Shown here one piece after another: positions 1 through 9,619 of a stretch of 64,000 bases of DNA (its first letter is position 1; every line of letters begins with the position of its first letter). The stretch is from assembly GCA_950075865.1 (NCBI GenBank), contig CATMVA010000003.1:62001-126000 (forward strand), given 5' to 3'. The notes beneath the pieces are model-generated. The model did no database searches and was not told where the DNA came from. It worked only from the letters and a program-made list of their open reading frames with translations. Origin of the DNA: an uncultured Oscillospiraceae bacterium. Its GTDB lineage: Bacteria > Bacillota > Clostridia > Oscillospirales > Oscillospiraceae. Position numbers and translations under genes: made by a program.

Positions 1-805
<805 letters not shown>

Positions 806-976
806 TCATACACTCCTTTTTCAGATTTCAGCCGGTTTGCAAAGCAAAACTGTCTGTCCTCATTATATCTGGAAATGAATGGAATGGCAAGGCCGCTTTT
901 TCAACCAATTTCTTGCATAGCCACCCAAACCGTGGTAGAATGGAAAGACGAGACAGGAAAAGGAAGGAACGACAAC

Positions 977-2143
977 ATGGAAATCAACGGGCAAACCGTA
1001 AACGAGGTCAAGCGCTACGACGAGCTGGGCCTCTCCCCAGAAATCCTGAAGGCCCTGGACAAGAAGGGCTACCAGGTGGCCACCCCGGTGCAGTCGGGGG
1101 CCATCCCCTTCTTCATGGACTGGCAGGACGTGATCGCCAAGGCCCCCACGGGCACGGGCAAGACCTTCGCCTTCGGCATCCCCATGGTGGAGCACACCGA
1201 CCCCGAAAGCACCGACGTGACCTCCCTGGTCCTGGCCCCCACCCGGGAGCTGGCTATCCAGATCCAGGAGGAGCTTCGGGACCTGTGCGAGTTCAAGGAA
1301 GGGGTCCGCACCGTGGTGCTCTACGGCGGCGCCCCCATCGAAAAGCAGATCCAGCAGCTCAAAAAGCACCCCCAGATCGTGGTGGCCACACCGGGGCGGC
1401 TCATGGACCACATGAAGCGGCGCACCGTCCGGCTGGGCCATGTGGAGACCGTGGTCCTGGACGAGGCCGACCGGATGCTGGACATGGGCTTCATCCGGGA
1501 TGTGACCCGGATCTTAGACCAGATCAAGTCCCGGCGGAACCTGGGCATGTTCTCGGCCACTATTTCCCGGGAAGTGATGGATATCTCCTGGGTCTACCAG
1601 CGGGACCCCGCCGAGATCACCGTCCAGGCCGACCTGCAGAACAAGCCCGACATCGACCAGTACCGCATCGAGGTGGACCGGGGTGCCAAGGCCGAGCTGA
1701 TGGTCCAGCTCCTGACCCACGGGGGCTACGAGCGGGCCATCGCCTTCTGCAACACCAAAAATATGACCGACCGGCTCTCGGGGCTGCTCAAAATGAACGG
1801 CGTGAAGTGCGAGGCCATCCACGGCGACATCCAGCAGTCGGCCCGGGAGAAAAGCCTCCAGCGCTTCCGGGAGGGGAAATTCCGGGTACTGGTGGCCACC
1901 GACGTGGCCGCCCGGGGCCTGGACATCGACGACGTGGACGTGGTCTTTAACTACGACGTGCCCGACGAGAACGAGTACTACGTCCACCGCATCGGCCGCA
2001 CCGGCCGGGCCAAGCGCCACGGCGTGGCCTACACCTTCGTCTCCGGGGTCACCGAGGACCTGCGGATGGACAACATCGTCCGTGGCACCCGGAACATGGT
2101 AAAGAAGCTGAAATACGACAAAGGCACCCTCATCGAACTGTAA
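977..2143 (+). CDS. DEAD/DEAH-box ATP-dependent RNA helicase
   Basis: APTGTGKT, PTRELAIQI, VLDEADRMLDMGF, FSAT, HRIGRTGRA motifs; ATG at 977 inside the longer 17..2143 ORF. Confidence 0.95.
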   Translation: MEINGQTVNEVKRYDELGLSPEILKALDKKGYQVATPVQSGAIPFFMDWQDVIAKAPTGTGKTFAFGIPMVEHTDPESTDVTSLVLAPTRELAIQIQEELRDLCEFKEGVRTVVLYGGAPIEKQIQQLKKHPQIVVATPGRLMDHMKRRTVRLGHVETVVLDEADRMLDMGFIRDVTRILDQIKSRRNLGMFSATISREVMDISWVYQRDPAEITVQADLQNKPDIDQYRIEVDRGAKAELMVQLLTHGGYERAIAFCNTKNMTDRLSGLLKMNGVKCEAIHGDIQQSAREKSLQRFREGKFRVLVATDVAARGLDIDDVDVVFNYDVPDENEYYVHRIGRTGRAKRHGVAYTFVSGVTEDLRMDNIVRGTRNMVKKLKYDKGTLIEL

Positions 2144-2150
2144 AAACAAC

Positions 2151-2190
2151 AAAACACGGCAGGTCGCGTGACCTGCCGTGTTTTTGTTTT
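2151..2190 (+). terminator. Intrinsic terminator (likely bidirectional)
   Basis: AAAACACGGCAGGTC-GCGT-GACCTGCCGTGTTTTTGTTTT. Confidence 0.85.
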
Positions 2191-2209
2191 CTCTGCAAGG
2201 GCCGGGATC

Positions 2210-3727
2210 TTATTTTTCGGCGTAAGCCTCGATGGCGGCGTTCACCGCGCGGACGATGGCGTTGGGAGTCCGGGTGGCACCCGACACCACCATATTGATG
2301 CCGCCCTCCACCACAGTACCGCCGGTGGATTCCTTGGTGGTCAGCTCGTAGGGGGTGACAGGGTTCTTGGCGTTCAGACCCTCGAACTTAGCGGTAAAGG
2401 CCTCGATATGGTAGATCAGCTCACCCACATTGCTGAAGGCTCCGCCATACTCCCAGGCATTGGCCAGGTAGGTGGAATCGGAGTGCTCGGCCACAAAAAC
2501 CTTGCTCAGGGTGTCGGTCTTCTTGTCGATAGTCACGTCCACCACGGTGGAACCGCAGGTACCACCGGGGAAGTTCATGGCCTTGTCGCCCAGCACCCGG
2601 TAGGTGACGGCGGCATCGCTCTCATCAATAATTCCGATGAGCTTACCATAGGCGTCGGCGCCGGTGAGTTCAGTGGTGAAGTTCTCGTAGATGTCCAGGG
2701 CATCATAGAGAACCATATCCCCCAGACGATAAGCGATCACGGCCACGCCGGGCTTATTGGCGTAAATGACCCCCGAACTGACAGTCAGGTCATCGCCGAA
2801 AGCAGCCACAGACTGGCCAGCGGGATAGGTTACCTTCTCCTTGTATAGCACGTCCTCGGTCACCAGGGTGATGGCGTCGGCGGGATACTGGGCCACGATT
2901 TCAGTCTTCACGATGACCTCATCCTTCAGCCCGGTCTGGTCCACAGGATAGGGATTGTTGGCCATATACCGGTCGGTCATCATGCTCTGGTAGGGACGGA
3001 TGATAAACTGATCTTTGGTGTCCAGGTAGCTCTGGGCAGCCTGGGCCACAGCGGAAGCCAGGGCCTCGTCGCCGGCGGTCAGGTCCTTGGCGGACTTGCC
3101 CACAAAGGCAGCCTTCGCCTGGGACAGGGTCTCCATCTCCACCCCGAACTCCGTCATCACGGCTGGGTTGCCGTAGCCGGTGAGGGCCACGGCCAGCACC
3201 TTGTCTGTCTCGGGGTCAAAGTCCACCCATACAGCCACAGGGAGGTCGCCCTCCATAGCGCAGCCGGCTACCCGGACGTAGGGGACGGCGAAGGCGGTCA
3301 CATCGGGCACTTCAGGGGAGGGAGCGGGCTTCTCCACAGCGGCGCCAAAGGCAGACAGGTCGCCGCCGGCGTTCTCGATGGCGGCCTTCACGGCGGTCAG
3401 GAAGCCCTCGGAAGCCAATGTGGCCCCTGAGACGGCGTCCAGATTGACGCTCTGGTTCTCCTTGACGGCAGCGGTCAGCTGCTCGATGGCTTTGCCGCCG
3501 ATGGCTTCGGTCTCGCTCTGCTCGGTGACCTTCACGTCCTCGATGACGGACTTGTCGGCAGAAAGGGTGACCTCAACCTTGATGGCACCGGCGTAGCCGG
3601 TTCCTTCTCCGGTACCAGTGACAGACTGAGGCGCCTCGGGGGTAGGCGTCGGCTTACCGCCACAGGCAGCCAATCCCAACACCAGACTAAGGGTGAGCAG
3701 TGTGCAGGCAAGTTTCTTTCTGTTCAT
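2210..3727 (-). CDS. FMN-binding domain lipoprotein
   Basis: Lipobox LGLAACGG; FMN_bind-like segment ...DAVSGATLASEGFLTAVKAAIENAGG and a second C-terminal VSGATRTPNAIVRAVNAAIEAY. Confidence 0.8.
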   Translation of the reverse strand: MNRKKLACTLLTLSLVLGLAACGGKPTPTPEAPQSVTGTGEGTGYAGAIKVEVTLSADKSVIEDVKVTEQSETEAIGGKAIEQLTAAVKENQSVNLDAVSGATLASEGFLTAVKAAIENAGGDLSAFGAAVEKPAPSPEVPDVTAFAVPYVRVAGCAMEGDLPVAVWVDFDPETDKVLAVALTGYGNPAVMTEFGVEMETLSQAKAAFVGKSAKDLTAGDEALASAVAQAAQSYLDTKDQFIIRPYQSMMTDRYMANNPYPVDQTGLKDEVIVKTEIVAQYPADAITLVTEDVLYKEKVTYPAGQSVAAFGDDLTVSSGVIYANKPGVAVIAYRLGDMVLYDALDIYENFTTELTGADAYGKLIGIIDESDAAVTYRVLGDKAMNFPGGTCGSTVVDVTIDKKTDTLSKVFVAEHSDSTYLANAWEYGGAFSNVGELIYHIEAFTAKFEGLNAKNPVTPYELTTKESTGGTVVEGGINMVVSGATRTPNAIVRAVNAAIEAYAEK

Positions 3728-3869
3728 TGTTCTTCTTTTCCTCCAAAAATTTTGTTATTTCTGAGACAAGCTCAGGCGTTTAGTATACTCTATACCGGAG
3801 GTGAAGTCAAGGAAAGTCCTTTCAACCTGCTGAAACCCGGGATCGCTTCCTTATGTTTCTCTCTCTTTT

Positions 3870-4814
3870 TTACAAATATTCCAACTGCCGAAACAGGAAT
3901 ATCCAGAAGGTAATGGTGAAGGCCGACAGAAGGGTGGTCACCACGATGGCGCTGGAAGTAAGCACCTCGTCCGCCCCCATGCTTTTCGCCATCACATAGC
4001 TGGTGGCCGTGGTGGGCGCCCCCAGCATAATGAGGAGGGATGCCAGCGTCTGGTCCCGGAAGCCCATGGCCGCCGCGATGGGCAAAAAAATACCGGGCAG
4101 AGCCATCAGCTTGATAAAAGCGATAGTCAGAGTGGGCTTCAGCTTGGCCACGGCCTTCCGCCCCTCGAACCCGGCCCCGATACACAGCAGGGCCTGGGGG
4201 GAGGCGATGGACCCCACCGAGGTCAGGGCCTTGTTCAGGATGAAGGGTATGGGGAGGCGCAGGGCCGAGACCGCCGCCCCCGCCAAAATCCCCACCAGCA
4301 GGGGGTTGGTCAGCAGCTTTTTCACCAGCCGCCCTCCGTCCCCCTTTTGAAACCCGTGGCCGGGTCCCTCGATGGTCAGCAGCAGAATGGCGTAGAGGTT
4401 GAAGAAGGGCACGCACCCCAGAATGACCTGGGAGATGGGCCCGGTGTTCCCGTAGATATTGGCGATGAACACCGCCCCCAGGATGGCCAGGCTGCTGCGG
4501 TAGCTGCCCTGAACAAAGGCCCCCACTATGCTCTTGTCTTTCAAAAGCCGCCGGGCCAGGAACCACAGGCCGAAGACCATGACAGTGGTGACCGCCGCGC
4601 AGAACAGGATCAGCTTGGGCTGGAACTCCTGCCGCAGGTCGGAGCCCGCCATATCACAGAACAGGTAGATGGGCAGGGTCACCTTGAAATTCAGGTTGTT
4701 GGTCACCGTGACAAAATTCTCATTGAGAATCCCGGTCTGCCGCAGGGCGTAGCCCAGCAGAATCACCAGGAACACCGGCACGGTAGCGTTCAGGCTGTAG
4801 ATCAGATTGTCCAT
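3870..4814 (-). CDS. AEC family (auxin efflux carrier-like) transporter
   Basis: 10-TM type protein, MDNLIYSLNATVPVFLVILLGYALRQTGILNENFVT... Confidence 0.85.
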   Translation of the reverse strand: MDNLIYSLNATVPVFLVILLGYALRQTGILNENFVTVTNNLNFKVTLPIYLFCDMAGSDLRQEFQPKLILFCAAVTTVMVFGLWFLARRLLKDKSIVGAFVQGSYRSSLAILGAVFIANIYGNTGPISQVILGCVPFFNLYAILLLTIEGPGHGFQKGDGGRLVKKLLTNPLLVGILAGAAVSALRLPIPFILNKALTSVGSIASPQALLCIGAGFEGRKAVAKLKPTLTIAFIKLMALPGIFLPIAAAMGFRDQTLASLLIMLGAPTTATSYVMAKSMGADEVLTSSAIVVTTLLSAFTITFWIFLFRQLEYL

Positions 4815-4832
4815 GGGCCCATCTCCCTCTCC

Positions 4833-6017
4833 TTAGTCTTCCCGCTTTACCGGGATATGGACCCGCTCGATGCCGTCGGCCGCCGCCTTTACCAGGCCCT
4901 CCACATCCAGCCCTTCTTCGGCCCGGAGGCACTCCTCCACCGTGGGCTTGAGCCGGGGGTGCTTGGGGGTAAAGACCGTACAGCAGTCCTCATAGGGCAG
5001 GATGGAGGTCTCAAAAGTGCCAATATACCGGGCGATGCGGACGATCTCGTCCTTGTCCATGCCCACCACCGGGCGGAAGATGGGCAGGTCGGTGACCGCC
5101 CCGGTGCACTCCATGGCCGTCATGGTCTGGCTGGCCACCTGGCCCAAGGACTCCCCGGTGACCAAGGCCCCGGCGCCGCAACGTTTGGCTACCTCGGCCG
5201 AGATCCGCATCATGAACCGCCGCATCAAGATGGTAAAGAGCTCCTCGGGACAAGACCGCCGCAGTTCCTCCTGAATGGCGGTGAAGGGTACCACATGGAC
5301 GGTGAGCCGTCCGGTCCAGGGGGTCAACAGCCGGGCCAGCTCCAGCACCTTCTCCTTGGCCTCCTGGGAGGTATAGGGATAGGAGAAAAAGTGGACCATC
5401 TCCAGCTCCAGCCCCCGCTTGGCCATCATCCAGGAGGCCACCGGGGAGTCGATGCCGCCCGAGAGCAGGCTCACCGCCCGCCCAGCCATGCCCACCGGCA
5501 GCCCGCCGGCCCCCGGCACCGGGGTGCCGTGGATGTAGGCCGCCGTATCCCGGACCTCCACATAGACCGTCAGGTCCGGGTGGTGCATCTCGGCCGTCAG
5601 ATGGGGGTAGCGCTCGTCCAGCTCGCCTCCCAGATACTGGGCCAGCTGGATGGAGTTGAGGGGGAAGGTCTTGTCGGACCGCTTGCACTCCACCTTGAAG
5701 GTCCCGGCCGCCGCCAGTTCCTCCCGCAGAAAATTCTGGATCCCAGAGAGCATGGCATCCTTGTCCTTCTCGCAGGGGAAGCACCGGCACACATGGTTGG
5801 CCCCGAAGGTCTTGCGCATGGCCTCGAAGGCCCGGTCCATGTCGCATTCCTCGTTTTTCGGCTCCACATAGGTAATGGACTGCTTGGAATAGACCTTGAA
5901 GTCTCCGTAGAGCTTCAGCCGCCTTCTGGCGTTGGACATGAGCTGCTCCTCAAAATTGTGGCGGTTCAGGCCCTTGAGCACCAGCTCGCCCAGCTTGAGC
6001 AGGATGATCTCCTTCAT
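4833..6017 (-). CDS. thiI: tRNA 4-thiouridine synthase ThiI
   Basis: MKEIILLKLGELVLKGLNRHNFEEQL..., SGGIDSPVASWMMAKRG; start trimmed from ORF 4833..6248. Confidence 0.93.
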   Translation of the reverse strand: MKEIILLKLGELVLKGLNRHNFEEQLMSNARRRLKLYGDFKVYSKQSITYVEPKNEECDMDRAFEAMRKTFGANHVCRCFPCEKDKDAMLSGIQNFLREELAAAGTFKVECKRSDKTFPLNSIQLAQYLGGELDERYPHLTAEMHHPDLTVYVEVRDTAAYIHGTPVPGAGGLPVGMAGRAVSLLSGGIDSPVASWMMAKRGLELEMVHFFSYPYTSQEAKEKVLELARLLTPWTGRLTVHVVPFTAIQEELRRSCPEELFTILMRRFMMRISAEVAKRCGAGALVTGESLGQVASQTMTAMECTGAVTDLPIFRPVVGMDKDEIVRIARYIGTFETSILPYEDCCTVFTPKHPRLKPTVEECLRAEEGLDVEGLVKAAADGIERVHIPVKRED

Positions 6018-6160
6018 ATTCCGGTTCCTTTCCGGCCCAAAGGCCGCGTCATTGCCCCCTATTATACTGATTTCGTCCCGGAAATGCAAGAGGGGAAGGC
6101 CCCCCTGATATGGTTGACCCGCCCCGTTGTTTTGTGGTATACTGTCATAAATATGGGCTT

Positions 6161-6400
6161 CTATTGCAGGGCGGCCAGGGTGAGCCGGACCCCCAGGCGG
6201 AAGCCCCGGGAAGAGCACTCCCTTTGCAGCCAGTCCGAAGCCCCGCACTGGGCCTCGGTGAGCCCGTCCAAAAAGTCCAGGGAAAACTTCTCCAAAATTG
6301 CGGCGGTGTAAGGATCTGTTCTGTCCAGAAGGGCAAAGTATTCCGGGGGCCGGGAGTCCGGGCGGGTGACGTCTTCCAGATAGGCTAAAATGTCGTCCAT
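6161..6400 (-). CDS. Small helical protein (DUF6809-like)
   Basis: MDDILAYLEDVTRPDSRPPEYFALLDRTDPYTAAILEKFSLDFLDGLTEAQCGASDWLQRECSSRGFRLGVRLTLAALQ; AAGGAG upstream of ATG at 6400. Confidence 0.6.
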   Translation of the reverse strand: MDDILAYLEDVTRPDSRPPEYFALLDRTDPYTAAILEKFSLDFLDGLTEAQCGASDWLQRECSSRGFRLGVRLTLAALQ

Positions 6401-6435
6401 TGTGATTGCTCCTTTACGCATTAAATCTACGTACT

Positions 6436-6464
6436 ATTATACGCAGATAAAATACGTATGTCAA
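6436..6464 (-). promoter_or_regulatory. Consensus sigmaA promoter with TACGTA operator-like sites
   Basis: On minus strand TTGACA-17 nt-TATAAT (TGTCAA 6459..6464; ATTATA 6436..6441). TACGTA at 6453..6458 (within ATACGTAT) and 6428..6433. Confidence 0.8.
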
Positions 6465-6470
6465 TAGGGG

Positions 6471-6689
6471 ATGGTGATTTTTATGCAAGAATTTCATATC
6501 CGCTTGAGATCCATCCGCATGGAGAAGAAAAAGACGCAAAAGCAGACGGCGGAAGTGCTGGGCATGAATTTGCGGTCATATCAGCTATACGAGCAGGGAA
6601 CCGTGGAGCCCAACATCAAAAAGCTCCTGACCCTGGCCGATTTCTTCGATGTGAGTTTGGACTATCTCATGGGGAGAACCGATTCATAA
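6471..6689 (+). CDS. XRE-family HTH transcriptional regulator
   Basis: IRMEKKKTQKQTAEVLGMNLRSYQLYEQGTVEPNIKKLLTLADFFDVSLDYLMGRTD; start could be 6471 or 6483. Confidence 0.85.
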   Translation: MVIFMQEFHIRLRSIRMEKKKTQKQTAEVLGMNLRSYQLYEQGTVEPNIKKLLTLADFFDVSLDYLMGRTDS

Positions 6690-6970
6690 TTTTTTCTTTT
6701 TTCTCCCAGGGGGCCATCTTTTCGTGAAAAGAATTGGCCCCCTGGACCCCCAAGAAAAGCCCTTGCCAACCTTATTTCCGGCGGCTCCCTCACAGCGACC
6801 CGTGGTCTTTCTTGCGCTGCTACCGCTGACATCATCGTGACCTTCGGCTCCTGTTGTTGGAATCGGCGCCGCCTTGCGTGTTTATCCTTGCGGCGTTGGC
6901 GGCGGGGCCGCCCCGCCATCCCCCGAGCCGAGCGCCGCTGCAAATAATCCCCCGCAAAGGAGGTGTCCCC

Positions 6971-7432
6971 ATGCCGTATTACATTCTCTCCATATTCCTC
7001 ATTGTCATTGACCAACTGGTCAAATGGTGGGTCCGCACCGCCATCCCCCTGGGGACGGCCATCCCCTTCATCCCCTGGCTGATGGACCTGACCTACACCC
7101 AGAACACCGGGGCCGCCTTCTCCAGCTTCTCGGGCCTGACCTGGCTGTTGGCCCTGGTCTCCCTGGGGGCCTCGGCGGTCCTTGCCGTTCTGCTGTGGAA
7201 AAACTACTTTCCCGGCATTCTGGGAAAACTCTCCCTCAGCCTCATCCTGGCCGGGGCGGTGGGCAACCTCATCGACCGGGTATTCCTGGGCTTCGTCACC
7301 GATATGTTCATGACCACCTTCATCAACTTCGCCGTCTTTAACGTAGCCGACATCTGCGTGGTGTGCGGCGGGATCTTGATGGCGGTCTACGCTCTCTTTT
7401 TCTGGGACAAGGACAAGGAGAAGACTCCATGA
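6971..7432 (+). CDS. lspA: Lipoprotein signal peptidase (signal peptidase II)
   Basis: MPYYILSIFLIVIDQLVKWWV..., TQNTGAAFS, GAVGNLIDRVFLGFVTDMF. Confidence 0.95.
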   Translation: MPYYILSIFLIVIDQLVKWWVRTAIPLGTAIPFIPWLMDLTYTQNTGAAFSSFSGLTWLLALVSLGASAVLAVLLWKNYFPGILGKLSLSLILAGAVGNLIDRVFLGFVTDMFMTTFINFAVFNVADICVVCGGILMAVYALFFWDKDKEKTP

Positions 7433-8331
7433 CCGCCGTCACGGTCACCGCCGGCGGGAAGGAGCGGCTGGACCTGCTTCTCTCCCGGGAGCTGGACCTG
7501 ACCCGCTCGGCGGTTCAGAAGCTGCTGGAGGAGGGAGCGGTGACCTTGGAGGGTCTGCCCCCGAAAAAGAACCGCAAAACCGCCCCCGGGGAGGTCTACG
7601 TGGTGGCCCTTCCCGACCCCGAGCCCATGGAGGCCACTCCCCAGGACATTCCCTTGGACGTGGTCTATGAGGACGACCACGTCATCGTCATCAACAAGCC
7701 GGTGGGCATGGTGGTCCACCCCGCCCCCGGCCACCCCGACGGCACGCTGGTCAACGCTCTGTTATATCACTGCGGAAATAGCCTCTCCGGAATCAACGGC
7801 GTCCTGCGCCCCGGCATCGTCCACCGCATCGACCGGGACACCTCGGGCCTCATCATCGCCGCCAAGAACGACGCCGCCCACCTGTCCCTGGCCGCCCAAC
7901 TGGAGGACCACTCCCTCTACCGGGAGTACCACGCCATCGCCGTGGGGGGCTTCAAGGAGGACCGGGGCACCGTGGACGCCCCTATCATCAGGCACCCGGT
8001 GGACCGGAAGAAAATGGCTATCGACCGGGCAAAAGGCAAGCCCGCCGTCACCCACTGGGAGGTGCTGGAGCGGTACGCTGGTTATACCTACCTGAAATGC
8101 CTGCTGGAGACCGGCCGGACCCACCAGATCCGGATCCACCTGGCCTCCATTGGCCACCCCCTGCTGGGGGATACGGTCTACGGCGCCAAAAAGCCGGTCC
8201 CCGGCCTCGCCGGCCAGTGCCTCCACGCCAAAAAGCTCACCTTCATCCACCCCGCCACCGGGGAAAAAATAACCGTGGAGTGTCCCCTCCCCGACTGGTT
8301 TGAGGCAGTCCTGAAAAAATTGCGGCAGTAA
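7429..8331 (+). CDS. RluD-family pseudouridine synthase
   Basis: S4-like N-terminus; GIVHRIDRDTSGLIIAAKND catalytic motif; ATGA overlap with lspA. Confidence 0.93.
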   Translation: MTAVTVTAGGKERLDLLLSRELDLTRSAVQKLLEEGAVTLEGLPPKKNRKTAPGEVYVVALPDPEPMEATPQDIPLDVVYEDDHVIVINKPVGMVVHPAPGHPDGTLVNALLYHCGNSLSGINGVLRPGIVHRIDRDTSGLIIAAKNDAAHLSLAAQLEDHSLYREYHAIAVGGFKEDRGTVDAPIIRHPVDRKKMAIDRAKGKPAVTHWEVLERYAGYTYLKCLLETGRTHQIRIHLASIGHPLLGDTVYGAKKPVPGLAGQCLHAKKLTFIHPATGEKITVECPLPDWFEAVLKKLRQ

Positions 8332-8365
8332 AAAGCGGAGCGCTTCAGCACTCCGCTTTTTTTGC
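8330..8365. terminator. Bidirectional intrinsic terminator between convergent genes
   Basis: AAAAAGCGGAGCGC-TTCA-GCACTCCGCTTTTTTT. Confidence 0.85.
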
Positions 8366-8896
8366 CTTCTTCTTGCAGTACCGGTCCTCCTCGCTGAACA
8401 CGCAGCCGCAGTATTTCTGCATGTAAAGCCCCAGCTCCCGGGCCTCGGTCTGGCCCTCCCGGTAGTGGGGGGAGAAGTCGTAGGGAGCGAACTTCACCCC
8501 GAACTGCTTGGCCACCTTCTCCCCGGTCTCGAAGATCAGGGGGGTGTTCTGGTAGGGGGAGACCGTCAGGGTGGTGCAGAAGGAGTCGAATCCGTGCTCG
8601 GCGGCGTATTGGGCCGCTTTCGCCAGCCGGACAGCATAGCAGTAACCGCAGCGGTTCTCGATGTCGTGGGCCACCGCCCGGACAAATGGCCGCAGGCCGT
8701 ATTCGTCCTCCTCGATGAGCTTCAGGCCGATGGACTGGGCATATTCCCGCAGGCAGTTGCGCCGGGCACGGTACTCGGTGAAGGGGTGGATGTTTGGGTT
8801 ATACCAGAAGCCGGTGGGCTCGATGCCCTCGTTTCTGAGCTGTTTGATACAGGCCACCGAGCAGGGGGCGCAGCAGATATGGAGCAAAAGAGACAT
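8345..8896 (-). CDS. queH: Epoxyqueuosine reductase QueH
   Basis: MSLLLHICCAPCSVACIKQL..., ENRCGYCYAVRLAKAAQYA, DSFCTTLTVSPYQN; DUF208/QueH family pattern. Confidence 0.9.
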   Translation of the reverse strand: MSLLLHICCAPCSVACIKQLRNEGIEPTGFWYNPNIHPFTEYRARRNCLREYAQSIGLKLIEEDEYGLRPFVRAVAHDIENRCGYCYAVRLAKAAQYAAEHGFDSFCTTLTVSPYQNTPLIFETGEKVAKQFGVKFAPYDFSPHYREGQTEARELGLYMQKYCGCVFSEEDRYCKKKAKKAEC

Positions 8897-9028
8897 GGAT
8901 GGGACTCCCTTCCCGCAAAACGCAAAGTTAAAGTTATTATATTATAAAATTCCAAAAAGGGCAAGGCCTTGCCTGGATGGACCGGTTGTGCTAAAATAGA
9001 AAAAATATCTGACACGGGAGGCTCATTC

Positions 9029-9619
9029 ATGGGGGGCAAAGAGGAATTTATCGAGATCTACAGATCCCAGATCCACCGGGAGGGTGCCGACACCCTGCTG
9101 GATTATCTGGAGAACAAGTCGGACTTCTTCACCTGCCCGGCCTCGGCCAAGTTCCACGGGGCTTACGCCGGCGGACTGTGTGACCACAGTCTCAACGTCT
9201 ACCACTGTCTGCTGGATTACTTGGACCGGGAACGGGTCCAGGAGCTTTACGGCGTGGAGGCCTCCGGCGAGAGCATCGCCATCGTCTCCCTCCTCCATGA
9301 CTTGTGCAAGATCGGCTGCTACAAGTCGGGCACCCGGAACGTGAAAAACGAGGCTACGGGACAGTGGGAAAAGGTTCCCACCTTTTTTTATGAGGACCCC
9401 ATGCCCTACGGCCACGGAGAAAAGAGCGTTTACATCATCTCAGGCTTCATGAAACTCACCCGGGCCGAGGCCATGGCCATCCGCTGGCATATGGGCTTCT
9501 CAGGGGGCGAGGATGCCCGTCTGGTGGGGCAGGCTTTGGAGCAGTATCCTCTGGCCTTCGCCCTCAGTGTGGCTGATATGGAGGCCACCTATTTCTTGGA
9601 AGGAGAGGAACAAAATTGA
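9029..9619 (+). CDS. HD-domain hydrolase
   Basis: GGLCDHSLNVY...SLLHDLCKIGCYKS; HD residues; ATG at 9029 with RBS GGGAGG. Confidence 0.85.
   Translation: MGGKEEFIEIYRSQIHREGADTLLDYLENKSDFFTCPASAKFHGAYAGGLCDHSLNVYHCLLDYLDRERVQELYGVEASGESIAIVSLLHDLCKIGCYKSGTRNVKNEATGQWEKVPTFFYEDPMPYGHGEKSVYIISGFMKLTRAEAMAIRWHMGFSGGEDARLVGQALEQYPLAFALSVADMEATYFLEGEEQN

Noticed and set aside
4347-6311. 654-aa plus-strand ORF
   Set aside because: Antisense shadow of the AEC transporter and thiI; GC-rich codon bias keeps the opposite frame open.
6706-6745. Hairpin as a plus-strand terminator for the XRE gene
   Set aside because: The T-rich run precedes, not follows, the stem on the plus strand, so it does not fit a standard intrinsic terminator.
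8897-8968. preQ1 riboswitch upstream of queH
   Set aside because: Could not find the class I loop/aptamer pattern in the leader; only a short AT-rich region.
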